From NORP23 sp050302475 (GTDB taxonomy: Bacteria > Pseudomonadota > Alphaproteobacteria > Rhodobacterales > Rhodobacteraceae), in assembly GCA_050302475.1 (NCBI GenBank), contig JBNLBF010000003.1, forward strand, positions 1 through 64,000: a DNA stretch of 64,000 nucleotides. Reading direction: 5' to 3'. This document shows positions 25,834 to 34,772 of this stretch, piece by piece. Positions within the stretch are counted from its first letter, which is position 1, and each line of letters starts with the position of its first letter. The notes under the pieces are model-generated. The model was not told the DNA's origin. It saw only the letters and a program-made list of their open reading frames with translations, and did no database searches. A program made the translations under genes and the position numbers.

Positions 25834-27243
25834 ATGTCGAAATCCGAAATAGGCCTGATCGGCCTTGGCACTATGGGTGCAATGCTTTCACTGAACATTG
25901 CCGAGAAGGGGTTTCCCATCGCCGTGTTCAACCGGACCACAGCGGTCACGCGCAAATTTCATGCAGACGCGGGCGATCTGGCCGACAAGATTACCCCAAC
26001 CGAGTCGTTGGACGATCTGGTCGCTGCTATTGCCAAGCCCCGCGCCATCATCCTGATGGTGCCCGCCGGCGCCCCCGTCGATCAACAGATCGAAGCCCTG
26101 CGCCCGTTGCTGGATGATGACGATCTGATCATTGATGCGGGTAACGCCAATTTCCACGATACCAACCGTCGCGGGGCGGAGGCCGAGGATCAGGGTGTAC
26201 CCTTCCTGGGGATTGGCGTGTCAGGTGGCTCCGAAGGGGCGCGGCATGGTCCGTCGATCATGGGCGGTGGCACAAAATCCTCTTGGGATCGGGTGGAACA
26301 TATCCTGAAGGCGATCTCAGCGAAATATGAAGGCCAGCCCTGCGCGACCTGGATGGGGAAAGGCGGCTCGGGCCATTTCGTCAAAACCGTCCATAACGGT
26401 ATCGAATATGCTGACATGCAGATGATTGCCGAGGCGTATGGCGTGATGCGTGACGGGATGGGGATGTCTGCGAAGGAATGTGCAGACGTGTTCAAAAAAT
26501 GGAACGAAGGTCCGCTGCAATCCTATCTGATCGAAATCTCGGGCGAGGTTGCCGCTGCCGAAGATCCCAAAACCGGCAAGGCGATGCTAGATATCATTCT
26601 GGACCGCGCTGGCCAAAAAGGTACGGGCCGTTGGACCGCAATCGAGGCACAGCATCTGGGATCCGCGATCACCGTCATCGAAGCTGCGGTTGCTGCGCGC
26701 AATATGTCTGCCGTGTTGGAGGAACGTCGCAAGGGCCAACAGGTCTTTGGCGCGGCTCCGCAGACACTGGATGGGCAGATCAGCATCGACGATCTGGAAC
26801 AAGCGCTGATCGGCGGCAAGATCATTTGCTATGCGCAAGGGTTCGATCTGCTTTATGCGGCAGACGCGCATTTCGACTGGAACCTGCCATTGCCCGAAAT
26901 TGCCGAGGTCTGGCGCGAGGGCTGCATCATCCGGTCCTCCATGCTGAACGACATGGCATCAGCGCTGCGCGCGCATCCTGAGGAAAATTTGATGTTCTCG
27001 CCCTATTTCTCTGGCTTGTTAAAACAGTCGGATGCGGCGCTGCGCAAAGTGACCTCCACGGCGATCACGCACGGGTTGCCAGTGCCGGCACTTGGCGCTG
27101 CGATTGCCTATTTCGATATCATGCGGACCGAACGGTCCACGGCGAACATGATCCAGGCGCAGCGCGATTTCTTTGGCGAACACGGGTTCGAGCGGGTCGA
27201 TGACGATCAACCGGACCATCACGGGCCGTGGGTTCAGCACTAA
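25834..27243 (+). CDS. gnd: 6-Phosphogluconate dehydrogenase, decarboxylating
   Basis: The 469-residue length is standard for the long-type enzyme, which oxidises 6-phosphogluconate to ribulose 5-phosphate and CO2 with NADP. The N-terminal GLIGLGTMGAML fingerprint, GVSGGSEGARHGPSIMGGG (about 128-146) and the catalytic HFVKTVHNGIEY lysine motif are present, with the C-terminal helical dimer domain. The start follows GGGGGAAAC. With gntK it forms a complete route from gluconate to the pentose phosphate pool. Confidence 0.96.
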   Translation: MSKSEIGLIGLGTMGAMLSLNIAEKGFPIAVFNRTTAVTRKFHADAGDLADKITPTESLDDLVAAIAKPRAIILMVPAGAPVDQQIEALRPLLDDDDLIIDAGNANFHDTNRRGAEAEDQGVPFLGIGVSGGSEGARHGPSIMGGGTKSSWDRVEHILKAISAKYEGQPCATWMGKGGSGHFVKTVHNGIEYADMQMIAEAYGVMRDGMGMSAKECADVFKKWNEGPLQSYLIEISGEVAAAEDPKTGKAMLDIILDRAGQKGTGRWTAIEAQHLGSAITVIEAAVAARNMSAVLEERRKGQQVFGAAPQTLDGQISIDDLEQALIGGKIICYAQGFDLLYAADAHFDWNLPLPEIAEVWREGCIIRSSMLNDMASALRAHPEENLMFSPYFSGLLKQSDAALRKVTSTAITHGLPVPALGAAIAYFDIMRTERSTANMIQAQRDFFGEHGFERVDDDQPDHHGPWVQH

Positions 27244-27258
27244 GCCGGAGGGGCTATT

Positions 27259-28272
27259 ATGGATTTCCAGAAACGACAGGTTGGACGGACTGACCTGAAG
27301 GTTGATGTATTGGGCATCGGCACTGCGCCACTTGGCGGCAATTTCGCTGAATTGACCTATGAGGACGGACGCGAAGTCATCGCGACGGCACAGGCTGCGG
27401 GTGTGTCCTTTGCCGACACTGCACCGTTCTATGGCTTTGGCCGTGCGGAGCGGGTCGTGGGCGACGGGCTGCGTGGCAAGGATTATGTGCTGTCGACCAA
27501 GGTCGGGCGGTTGCTGGCGCCGGGCGCCAAGGGCACACCGGAAGAAACGGGTATGTATGACCCGCTACCGTTCCATCCGGTCTATGATTATTCCTATGAC
27601 GCGGTGATGCGGTCGTTCGAGGATAGTTTGCAGCGTCTTGGGCTGGATCGGATCGACATTCTGTTGGTGCATGACATTGGCGAGATGACTCACGGCGCAG
27701 ACAATGCCCGCCACTGGGCGGATTTGCAGGGTGGTTATAAGGCGCTGGCGGAGCTGCGGGCCAACGGTCTGGTCAGTGCCATCGGCATGGGCGTGAACGA
27801 GGTTAAGGTTTGCCGCGATGCGTTGCAGATGGGCGACTGGGACGTGTTTCTGCTGGCTGGGCGCTATACGTTACTGGAACAGAACCCGCTGGATGATCTG
27901 CTGCCGGAATGTGCGGCGGCGGGAACCTCGATCATTGTCGGCGGGCCTTTCAACTCGGGCATTCTGGTTGGGCGGGATATGTTCAATTATTCCTCGGCCC
28001 CTGACGATGTGAAAGCTAAGGCCAAGGCGTTGGGCGATGTGTGCGCGGATCACGGCGTGGCGCTGCCCGCGGCGGCTTTGCAGTTTCCGTTGGCGCATCC
28101 GGTGATTTGTTCAGTGGTGCCCGGCTCGCGATCCGCGGCGGAATATGCGCAGATACTGGAGTGGGCAGCGGCGGATATTCCCGCAGGGCTGTGGACGGAT
28201 CTGGTGTCGGCCGGGTTGGTTTCGGCTGATGCGCCACTGCCGAAGGGTAATCCTTATCGGGAGGCCCAGTGA
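27259..28272 (+). CDS. Aldo/keto reductase (L-fucose / D-threo-aldose 1-dehydrogenase type)
   Basis: The 337-residue protein is an aldo-keto reductase with the catalytic tetrad readable as D (FADTAPFYGFG), Y in the same segment, K (LSTKVGR) and H (LLVHDIGE). The PFYGFGRAERVVGDGL segment is typical of the D-threo-aldose/L-fucose 1-dehydrogenase subgroup, which oxidises the sugar to its lactone with NAD(P). The next gene, overlapping as TGATG, is a lactonase of the fuconolactonase type, which supports that substrate class. Confidence 0.87.
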   Translation: MDFQKRQVGRTDLKVDVLGIGTAPLGGNFAELTYEDGREVIATAQAAGVSFADTAPFYGFGRAERVVGDGLRGKDYVLSTKVGRLLAPGAKGTPEETGMYDPLPFHPVYDYSYDAVMRSFEDSLQRLGLDRIDILLVHDIGEMTHGADNARHWADLQGGYKALAELRANGLVSAIGMGVNEVKVCRDALQMGDWDVFLLAGRYTLLEQNPLDDLLPECAAAGTSIIVGGPFNSGILVGRDMFNYSSAPDDVKAKAKALGDVCADHGVALPAAALQFPLAHPVICSVVPGSRSAAEYAQILEWAAADIPAGLWTDLVSAGLVSADAPLPKGNPYREAQ

Positions 28273-29102
28273 TGAAGATTGATGCGCACCAACATTTCTG
28301 GACGCTGGCACGGGGCGATTACGACTGGCTGACGCCGGAGCTTGCCAAGATTTACCGCGACTTTGGCCCCGATGATCTGAAACCGAAACTGGACGCCGCG
28401 GGGATTGATGGGACAATCATCGTACAAGCAGCCTCGACCGTTGCGGAGACAGAGTTCATGCTGTCGATTGCCGATCAGCATGAGTGGGTTCTGGGGGTAG
28501 TCGGCTGGGTCGATTTTGATGATCCGGCGCGGGCGGTTGATGATCTGGACCGCTTGGCCCGAAACCCGAAGCTGGTCGGTATTCGCCCGATGATCGAAAA
28601 TTTGGAAGATCCGAATTGGCTGTTGAAACCCGGGCATTCCCCCATCTTTCACAAGATGATGGAACTGGACCTGACATTCGATGCGCTCGGCCGCGTCTGG
28701 CTGCTGGATCCGCTGATGGAATTCTTCGCCCGCTATTCCGACCTGCCCTGTGTCATCGACCATTGTGCCAAGCCGCTGATCGCTGATGGCGTCATGCAGC
28801 CCTGGGCGGACCAGATGGCCCGGATCGCGGCGGATCATGATGTATACTGCAAACTGTCGGGCCTGACGACCGAGGCGGCCCCCGGCTGGAAGGTCGAGGA
28901 TATCACGCCTTACGTCGACCATGTGCTCGACGTGTTTGGACCCAAACGCGTGATGATGGGCAGCGACTGGCCGGTGTTGGAACTGCAATCCGACTACCCC
29001 GAATGGGTGAAGCTGGTGGATGGTTGGCTGGAGGGCTACTCTTGCGACGACCGCGCCGCCATTCTGGGTGGCAACGCGGCGGCGTTCTATCTGGGCGCTT
29101 AG
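28272..29102 (+). CDS. Amidohydrolase-fold lactonase (L-fuconolactonase type)
   Basis: This 276-residue protein opens with the metal-binding DAHQHFW motif (H6, H8), has VIDHCAKP in the middle and GSDWPV towards the end, as in the COG3618 amidohydrolases that hydrolyse L-fucono-1,5-lactone and related aldonolactones. Start ATG 28272 overlaps the preceding stop; a GTG one codon earlier is also possible. Together with the dehydrogenase it would turn L-fucose or D-arabinose into the aldonate. Confidence 0.87.
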   Translation: MKIDAHQHFWTLARGDYDWLTPELAKIYRDFGPDDLKPKLDAAGIDGTIIVQAASTVAETEFMLSIADQHEWVLGVVGWVDFDDPARAVDDLDRLARNPKLVGIRPMIENLEDPNWLLKPGHSPIFHKMMELDLTFDALGRVWLLDPLMEFFARYSDLPCVIDHCAKPLIADGVMQPWADQMARIAADHDVYCKLSGLTTEAAPGWKVEDITPYVDHVLDVFGPKRVMMGSDWPVLELQSDYPEWVKLVDGWLEGYSCDDRAAILGGNAAAFYLGA

Positions 29103-29539
29103 CCTTCGGCGACCCTGCGCAGGCTCTCCATCTGTTCAGCGACATTCTTGCGGGACATTTTGGTGATGATCGGGTGCATCAGTTTCATCATGATGCCGAC
29201 GGGGGGCCACTCGGTCTGATAGCGCAGACGGGTGGCGTTGCCTTCGGGGATCAGGTCATAGGTCAGGGTCATCGGCCCTTTGCCAAGGTTTCCACCTCGC
29301 AACTGTAATACCAGATGCGATTTTGGATCGTATTCGAGGATCTCACTCTCATACTCGACCTGCGATTTGCCTTCCTGAATCACCATTTTGGTTCTGAACC
29401 CCGGCCCCGGCTCGCCGTCTGTGATCGGGGTGTCCGACAGGACCGAAGAGGACCATTTTTGCAATTCCTCAAATTCCGTCAGCAGTTCCCAAAGCCGGTC
29501 CTGCGAGACTGCATAAACCTCTTCGTGTGTAATGTGCAT
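29099..29539 (-). CDS. SRPBCC-fold ligand-binding protein
   Basis: The 146-residue protein has the START/Bet v1-like (SRPBCC) pattern: an initial strand and helix (VSQDRLWELLTEFEEL), a long beta-sheet region with alternating polar residues, and a long C-terminal helix (MKLMHPIITKMSRKNVAEQMESLRRV). Such proteins bind or process hydrophobic ligands; the role here is unknown. It lies 12 bases downstream of idnO on the same strand, and its stop overlaps that of the lactonase gene. Confidence 0.8.
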   Translation of the reverse strand: MHITHEEVYAVSQDRLWELLTEFEELQKWSSSVLSDTPITDGEPGPGFRTKMVIQEGKSQVEYESEILEYDPKSHLVLQLRGGNLGKGPMTLTYDLIPEGNATRLRYQTEWPPVGIMMKLMHPIITKMSRKNVAEQMESLRRVAEG

Positions 29540-29551
29540 TCTGTCCCTTTC

Positions 29552-30313
29552 TTAAACGCAGGAACTCATTCCACCATCCACGAACAAAGTAATCCCGTTA
29601 GTATAACTCGACGCGTCTGACGACAGATACACGGCAGCGCCGATCAGTTCGTCCACGTCTCCCCAGCGCCCCGCCGGGGTGCGTTTGCCGACCCATGCCG
29701 AAAACTCCGGATCATCGACCAGCGCTTGGTTGAGTTCCGTCTTGAAATAGCCGGGCGCAATCGCGTTGGTCTGAATACCCTTTGGCCCCCAGTCGGTCGC
29801 CATCCCTTTGGTGAGGTTGCCAACCGCCCCTTTAGACGCCGTATAAGGCGCGATCGACGGACGGGCGAGGGCGGTTTGAATCGAGCCAATATTGATGATC
29901 TTACCAGCGCCGCGCGTGATCATGTGACGCGCGCAGGCCTGGCCGACGTTATAGACGCTGTAGATGTTGGTTTTCATCAGCATGTCGAACGCGTCGGGGG
30001 GGAAATCCTCCAACGCTTCTCGGTGCTGCATCCCGGCATTGTTGATCAGGATGTCGATCGGGCCGGTGTCGGCCTCGAACGCATCAATGGCGGCGCGAAC
30101 GGCGGCGTGGTCGGTGGCGTCGAACACCAGCTGATGCACGGTGCCGTCAATATGGGTCGCCGCTTCGGCAAGTGTCTTTTCGTTGCGGCCGTTAAGGATA
30201 ATCTCAGCTCCCGCACCCGCCAGCCCCTGCGCCAGCGCAAAGCCGATGCCGCGACTGGATCCGGTGATCAGAGCGCGTTTGCCGGTCAGGTCGAAAAGTT
30301 TCAATGTGTTCAT
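29552..30313 (-). CDS. idnO: Gluconate 5-dehydrogenase (SDR)
   Basis: This 253-residue short-chain dehydrogenase closely follows E. coli IdnO by motif. It has GSSRGIGF (cofactor), NNAGMQHR, the catalytic Ser in NIGSIQTALAR, YTASK (Y and K), and the substrate-loop IAPGYFKTELNQALV followed by KRTPAGRWG. It interconverts 5-ketogluconate and gluconate. With idnD, gntK and gnd nearby it makes up the L-idonate route. It is divergent from the tautomerase-idnD unit across a 69-bp spacer that carries the shared operator motif. Confidence 0.92.
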   Translation of the reverse strand: MNTLKLFDLTGKRALITGSSRGIGFALAQGLAGAGAEIILNGRNEKTLAEAATHIDGTVHQLVFDATDHAAVRAAIDAFEADTGPIDILINNAGMQHREALEDFPPDAFDMLMKTNIYSVYNVGQACARHMITRGAGKIINIGSIQTALARPSIAPYTASKGAVGNLTKGMATDWGPKGIQTNAIAPGYFKTELNQALVDDPEFSAWVGKRTPAGRWGDVDELIGAAVYLSSDASSYTNGITLFVDGGMSSCV

Positions 30314-30350
30314 GATAAGCCTCCCATTCCCCCTCGCTTCTAAGGAATGT

Positions 30351-30364
30351 TAGCGATAATGTCA
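30351..30364 (+). promoter_or_regulatory. Candidate operator GTTAGCGATAATGT between idnO and idnD units
   Basis: ATGTTAGCGATAATGT is an imperfect dyad of the LacI-family type seen for gluconate/idonate regulators (ATGTTAnCGnTAACAT in E. coli). It matches the site upstream of the ABC operon in 13 of 14 positions, and lies between two divergent sugar-acid units. Confidence 0.55.
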
Positions 30365-30382
30365 GCAGGGAATGGAGGGATA

Positions 30383-30760
30383 ATGCCTATTCTGGAAATT
30401 TCAGCTTTGCGCCCGACGCATGACGTGGACGTGCCTGCGGCGCTGACCAAGATCAATCTGGCGATTGCCGAGGCATATGGCTGCGACCCGCGCCATTGCT
30501 GGGCGACGGTCACTTGGCTGGAACCGGGGCATTATGCCGAAGGGGATGTTGCAGCCGATACGCAGCCGGAAGCAACACATCCACCGATCGCCCGGCTGAC
30601 CTGTTTTGAAGGTAAATCGGCTGAGCAGATCGAGCTGGTTCTATTGGCCGCATCGCGCGCCATGAGTGACGCGCTCGGGCTGGGTGACAATGTGTTTATC
30701 ACCTATTTCGAAGCGAAGTCGAGACAGGTGGTTGCAGGTAACGGAGTGGTACGAAAATGA
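30383..30760 (+). CDS. Tautomerase-superfamily protein
   Basis: The 125-residue protein begins MPILEISALRP, so after Met removal it has the N-terminal proline that acts as general base in 4-oxalocrotonate tautomerase/MIF-type enzymes. Its length corresponds to two fused beta-alpha-beta units. I set the start at ATG 30383, which follows ATGGAGGGATA and gives the required Pro2; the upstream extension is unsupported. The stop overlaps the idnD start by 4 bases, which is unusual company for a tautomerase and suggests keto-enol chemistry on a keto-sugar acid. Confidence 0.82.
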   Translation: MPILEISALRPTHDVDVPAALTKINLAIAEAYGCDPRHCWATVTWLEPGHYAEGDVAADTQPEATHPPIARLTCFEGKSAEQIELVLLAASRAMSDALGLGDNVFITYFEAKSRQVVAGNGVVRK

Positions 30761-31785
30761 AGGCAGTGGTTATCCATGACGCGAAGGATCTGCGGATCGA
30801 GGAACGGGGGTTCGAGGCCCCCGGGCCCGGCGAAGTGCGGGTAAAGATGGCCGCGGGCGGGGTCTGTGGGTCGGACCTGCATTATTTCAATCACGGCGGT
30901 TTCGGGACGGTGAAACTGCGCGAACCGATGGTGCTGGGGCATGAGGTTTCCGGCCATATCGAAATGCTGGGCGAGGGGGTCGAGGGGCTGGCGGTTGGCG
31001 ATCTGGTTGCCGTGTCGCCCTCGCGCCCCTGTGGGCATTGTCGTTACTGCGGCAAAGGGTTGCGGAACCATTGTGAGAATATGCGGTTTTACGGGTCGGC
31101 CATGCCGTTCCCGCATATCCAGGGCGCGTTTCGTGAGGTGCTGGTGGCGGACGCGTCGCAATGCGTCGTCGCGAACGGTCTGTCGGCAGGCGAAGCCGCG
31201 ATGGCGGAACCGTTGTCGGTGGTGCTGCATTCGGTTCGGCGGGCTGGTGAGATGCTGGGGAAACGGGTGCTGGTGACGGGTTGTGGGCCGATTGGGTTGC
31301 TGGTGATTTTGGCGGCGCGGCGGGCGGGCGCGGCGGAAATTGTCGCGACGGACCTGTCGGAGAATGCGCTGGAGCACGCGCGTGCCGTGGGCGCGGATCG
31401 CACGATCAATGTCGGAACGAATAATGATGAGTTGGCTGGGTATGCCAGCGGGAAAGGGTATTTCGACGTGATGTTTGAAGCCTCTGGTGCGAACGTCGCC
31501 ATGGCCGCTGGTGTCATGGCGATGCGCCCGCGCGGCGTGGTCATGCAGCTCGGCATGGGCGGCGACATGAATATCCCGATGCAACAGGTAACGGTCAAAG
31601 AACTGGACCTGCGCGGCAGCTTCCGGTTCCACGAGGAATTCGGAATGGCGGTGGAGCTGATGCAAAAGGGGCTGATCAACGTCAAACCCCTGATCACCCA
31701 CACGATGCCGCTGGTGGATGCGGTGGATGCGTTTGAAATGGCGAATGACCGGGGGCAGGCGATTAAGGTGCAGATTGGATTTTAA
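30757..31785 (+). CDS. idnD: L-Idonate 5-dehydrogenase (zinc alcohol dehydrogenase family)
   Basis: This 342-residue medium-chain dehydrogenase has catalytic zinc ligands in GVCGSDLHYF and VLGHEVSG, the structural zinc loop CGHCRYCGKGLRNHC, and the cofactor motif VTGCGPIGLL. The N-terminal half resembles IdnD, which oxidises L-idonate to 5-ketogluconate for IdnO to reduce. Sorbitol or other polyol dehydrogenase activity cannot be excluded from sequence. It starts 4 bases inside the tautomerase gene and is followed by a 152-bp gap. Confidence 0.89.
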   Translation: MKAVVIHDAKDLRIEERGFEAPGPGEVRVKMAAGGVCGSDLHYFNHGGFGTVKLREPMVLGHEVSGHIEMLGEGVEGLAVGDLVAVSPSRPCGHCRYCGKGLRNHCENMRFYGSAMPFPHIQGAFREVLVADASQCVVANGLSAGEAAMAEPLSVVLHSVRRAGEMLGKRVLVTGCGPIGLLVILAARRAGAAEIVATDLSENALEHARAVGADRTINVGTNNDELAGYASGKGYFDVMFEASGANVAMAAGVMAMRPRGVVMQLGMGGDMNIPMQQVTVKELDLRGSFRFHEEFGMAVELMQKGLINVKPLITHTMPLVDAVDAFEMANDRGQAIKVQIGF

Positions 31786-31937
31786 GTTTCTTCCAACGAC
31801 CTGAGTTTTTGATGAAATCGATAGCGGAGACGTGGCCAGCGTCTCCTTTGAGCCCAAATTGACATTTTCAACGATTTTCGCCATCAGGATTTTGAGCGCA
31901 ATTTTTTCGAGCCACAAGCCCTTTGGAGAACTTCGAT

Positions 31938-32543
31938 ATGGAATCCCAGCATTTAGTTCTGGCCGGAGATTCAATTTTTGACAACGACGGCTACGTTGTG
32001 GGTGAAGCTGGCGTGATTGAACAATTGCGTAGTACTCTGCCTGCAAGTTGTTCTGCGTCTAAAGTCGCTGTTGATGGTGATTGCATTAGGCATGTCAGGG
32101 ACCAGATCGCCAATCTACCTTCGAATGCAACCGACCTGATAGTAAGTGTTGGTGGAAACGACGCGCGTTTTCATTCTGCCCTTCTTTCGAAAATAAACCA
32201 TGTCAATGACTTAGACACGCTTCTGTCCGTTCCATTGGCTGAATTTGCATCGGAATATTCGCGTATGCTCGATGGAGCGAAAGCAACCGGTCTTAGAGTA
32301 TTCATTTGCACAATATACACTGCGATACCGTTTGCAGACCCTATTTGGCGACAGTTTGCTCCGCTCGCTATCGGTAAGTTCAACGAAGTCATAGTGAAAG
32401 AAGCAACCACTCGGGGAATTCCGGTGCTTCAGTTGCAAGAAGTGTGCACCGACCCCAACGATTTTTCGGTGCTGTCGCCGATCGAGCCATCCAATCAAGG
32501 CGGGCAAAAGATCGTGAATCATATTGTCGAAATGGTCTTGTAG
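31938..32543 (+). CDS. SGNH/GDSL-type hydrolase, compositionally foreign
   Basis: The 201-residue protein has block I LAGDSIFD (nucleophile Ser), the GGND block III motif and SPIEPSNQGGQKI at the position of the Asp-His block, where the usual DxxH is not obvious. It is probably an esterase or acyl hydrolase in the cytoplasm, as no signal peptide is visible. I chose ATG 31938 with GGAG upstream; a TTG at 31923 also opens the frame. The gene is visibly more AT-rich than its neighbours and uses TCG/AAT/TTT-type codons freely, suggesting recent transfer. Confidence 0.75.
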   Translation: MESQHLVLAGDSIFDNDGYVVGEAGVIEQLRSTLPASCSASKVAVDGDCIRHVRDQIANLPSNATDLIVSVGGNDARFHSALLSKINHVNDLDTLLSVPLAEFASEYSRMLDGAKATGLRVFICTIYTAIPFADPIWRQFAPLAIGKFNEVIVKEATTRGIPVLQLQEVCTDPNDFSVLSPIEPSNQGGQKIVNHIVEMVL

Positions 32544-32602
32544 CGAAAGCTCGCTCCGTCCCGCTTAACAGCCTTTGGCCGCGCCTTCTGCGGAATACAC
32601 AT

Positions 32603-33766
32603 TCACGCCTTCGCGGCTCTTGGAAACGTATACATCGTCGCCCCGACCGCCACGATAATTCCACACACCGCCATTGATCCCAGCCCGACCGATAGGCCGA
32701 AATATTGGGACATGAAGCCGATATAGGGTTGGCCGGAGAGGAAACCGAACATGCCGGCCAGCGCGACGGAGGCGACGCCCATGGATGGGGACACGCCCGG
32801 GATGCGGGAGGAGACGCCGATCAGGATCGGGTAGGTGTTGGCGGCCCCCAGTCCGACCAGCAGGAAGCCGAACGCGCTGATCAGGACGACCGGAGAGCCG
32901 ATGGCGACAGCAAATCCCACCGTGATGAAGACGCCGCCGATGACCAGCATTCGGCGTTCGCCCACGCTTTCGACGATGGTCCCACCGACGAAGCGCATGA
33001 AGGCCATGGCGAACATGTAGAAGGCGTAGCCTTGGGCGGCCTGCGACTCGGTCGCGCCTTTGATCTCGGTCAGGAAAACGCCGCTCCAACTGACGGCAGC
33101 GCCTTCGATGGAATTGCCGAAGAACAGCAGGATCGCGACGACGGCGACGGCTTTGGTGGGGAGGGCGAAACGGCGTTTTCCGGCTTCTTGCGGAATTAGG
33201 GAGCGCAGTAGGCCGCGATTGGACCAGATGCTGACGCCCAACAGGATCAGTGCCAGAACCGACGCCGCATATCCCTTATTATAGCCGTAGCTGAACATAA
33301 CGCTGCCAAGGCCTGCAATCGTCATAGACCCGGCGCTGAACCAGCCGTGAAAAACGGACATGGACGGGCGGGCGCGGGCGTTTTCGACCTCGGCCGCCTG
33401 CGTGTTGATCGCGACGTTCAGTGGCCCGCCGACGATCCCCATCAGGAACGACGCGACGAACAGAAACGGGATGTTTGGCGCAAGGATCAGCGCGGGCATC
33501 AGCGCCAGAAACAGCGGTTGCGTATAAAGCGTGCCCTTGCGCGAACCGATCAGCCCGACGAACCATCCCGCAATCGGCTGTGAGATCATCGAGCCGAGGC
33601 TGCCCACCAACAGGATCATCCCCAAGGTTTGCGGATCAATCGACAGGCGGGCAACAACGCTGGGAATATGGACAACCCATAGCCCCGTCGACATGCCGTA
33701 AATCGCAAAGGTAATGCAGACCCGGATACGTGCCCGGGCGATGTCCGCAGGGGAATAGGTGGTCAA
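32603..33766 (-). CDS. MFS transporter
   Basis: The 387-residue protein has about twelve membrane helices and major-facilitator features, with the inter-helix motif VGLIGSRKGT after helix 2 and duplicated halves (FVGGTIVESVGERR). It resembles YbjJ-like and fucose-permease-like MFS proteins, so a sugar substrate is possible but not provable. The start lies two bases after the stop of the epimerase-like dehydrogenase, so both genes are probably in one minus-strand unit. Confidence 0.87.
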   Translation of the reverse strand: MTTYSPADIARARIRVCITFAIYGMSTGLWVVHIPSVVARLSIDPQTLGMILLVGSLGSMISQPIAGWFVGLIGSRKGTLYTQPLFLALMPALILAPNIPFLFVASFLMGIVGGPLNVAINTQAAEVENARARPSMSVFHGWFSAGSMTIAGLGSVMFSYGYNKGYAASVLALILLGVSIWSNRGLLRSLIPQEAGKRRFALPTKAVAVVAILLFFGNSIEGAAVSWSGVFLTEIKGATESQAAQGYAFYMFAMAFMRFVGGTIVESVGERRMLVIGGVFITVGFAVAIGSPVVLISAFGFLLVGLGAANTYPILIGVSSRIPGVSPSMGVASVALAGMFGFLSGQPYIGFMSQYFGLSVGLGSMAVCGIIVAVGATMYTFPRAAKA

Positions 33767-33768
33767 TG

Positions 33769-34665
33769 TTAGCCTTTTACGTAATCGCGCCAGTCGTGGT
33801 TTTCCTTAAAGCCCAACACCTCGCGGATTTTGCGGTTGGAGAAGAGGGCTTCGTTTTCGCCAAGGTCGTGTTTGACCGGCACACCCGGGAAGAACCGGTC
33901 GATCAGCTCCTGCGTCGGGATGTTCATGCCGTTCGTGTCGTTGCCCGCGTTAAACACCTGAAACCCCAGACCGTCCTTTTGCAGGCAAAGGTCGGTGATC
34001 TGCCCAAGGTCGCGCGCGTCGATATAGCAGAAGGCATTGCGGCGGCGGGTTTCAGGGGCAGCGAAAAATTTCGGGAACAGCTCCGCATATTCATGCGGCT
34101 CGATCACGTTACCAATCCGCAGCGCATAGATATCCGCGCCGGAACGACGCGCGAAGGAACGAGCGGTCACCTCGTTCACCTTTTTGGAGCAGCCATAGCT
34201 GTCCATCGGGTCGATGTCATATTCCTCGTCCAGCGGCAGGTAATGCGGGTCGGTCTGCCCGTCGGAAAAACAAATGCCATAGGTGGTTTCCGACGACGCT
34301 ATCACGATTTTTTTGATGCCGAGCTTAACGGCGGCCTCGATCACGTTATAGGTGCCGATGGTGTTGACGCGGAACGTCTCGTTATCCGGATTGATCAGGA
34401 TGCGCGGCACCGCGGCGTAATGGACCACGGCGTCAAATTTCGGCGCACCTTCGCCGGTTTCCAGATCGTCAAATCCGGCATAGGCGGTCAGTGCGTTGAA
34501 CATCTGCCCGCTGTCGGTGATGTCCGCGATCAGGTTATCAACACCGGGATGATCCAGCGGCGTCAGGTCCACGTTCAGCACGCGATGACCCTGTTCCAGC
34601 AGATAGGGAATAACGTACCGTCCGGCCTTGCCTGATCCACCCGTAAAAAGAATCCGTTTGCCCAT
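33769..34665 (-). CDS. Extended-SDR NAD-dependent epimerase/dehydratase family protein
   Basis: The 298-residue protein has the Rossmann fingerprint FTGGSGKAG, the catalytic ASSETTYG serine/threonine, and YGCSK as the Tyr-Lys pair. The layout resembles uronate dehydrogenase and UDP-sugar epimerases; in a sugar-acid region an uronate or lactone substrate is more likely. I prefer ATG 34665, 7 bases after GGAGGAGG, to ATG 34671, which would sit directly on that site. It is divergent from the 2-hydroxyacid dehydrogenase gene across about 107 bp. Confidence 0.85.
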   Translation of the reverse strand: MGKRILFTGGSGKAGRYVIPYLLEQGHRVLNVDLTPLDHPGVDNLIADITDSGQMFNALTAYAGFDDLETGEGAPKFDAVVHYAAVPRILINPDNETFRVNTIGTYNVIEAAVKLGIKKIVIASSETTYGICFSDGQTDPHYLPLDEEYDIDPMDSYGCSKKVNEVTARSFARRSGADIYALRIGNVIEPHEYAELFPKFFAAPETRRRNAFCYIDARDLGQITDLCLQKDGLGFQVFNAGNDTNGMNIPTQELIDRFFPGVPVKHDLGENEALFSNRKIREVLGFKENHDWRDYVKG

Positions 34666-34772
34666 GGTCATGCCTCCTCCTCTGCGGTATTCACGTTAAT
34701 ATCCGGGCGCGGTATAGCGCGCCTGTAAAGAATGGTGAAGGGCGAAGATTGCCCGAAACGGGAGGGATAGCA

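Noticed and set aside
30703..32046. 447-residue minus-strand frame
   Set aside because: It is a shadow of idnD and the following spacer, rich in His, Arg and Gln as expected for an antisense frame, and without domain motifs.
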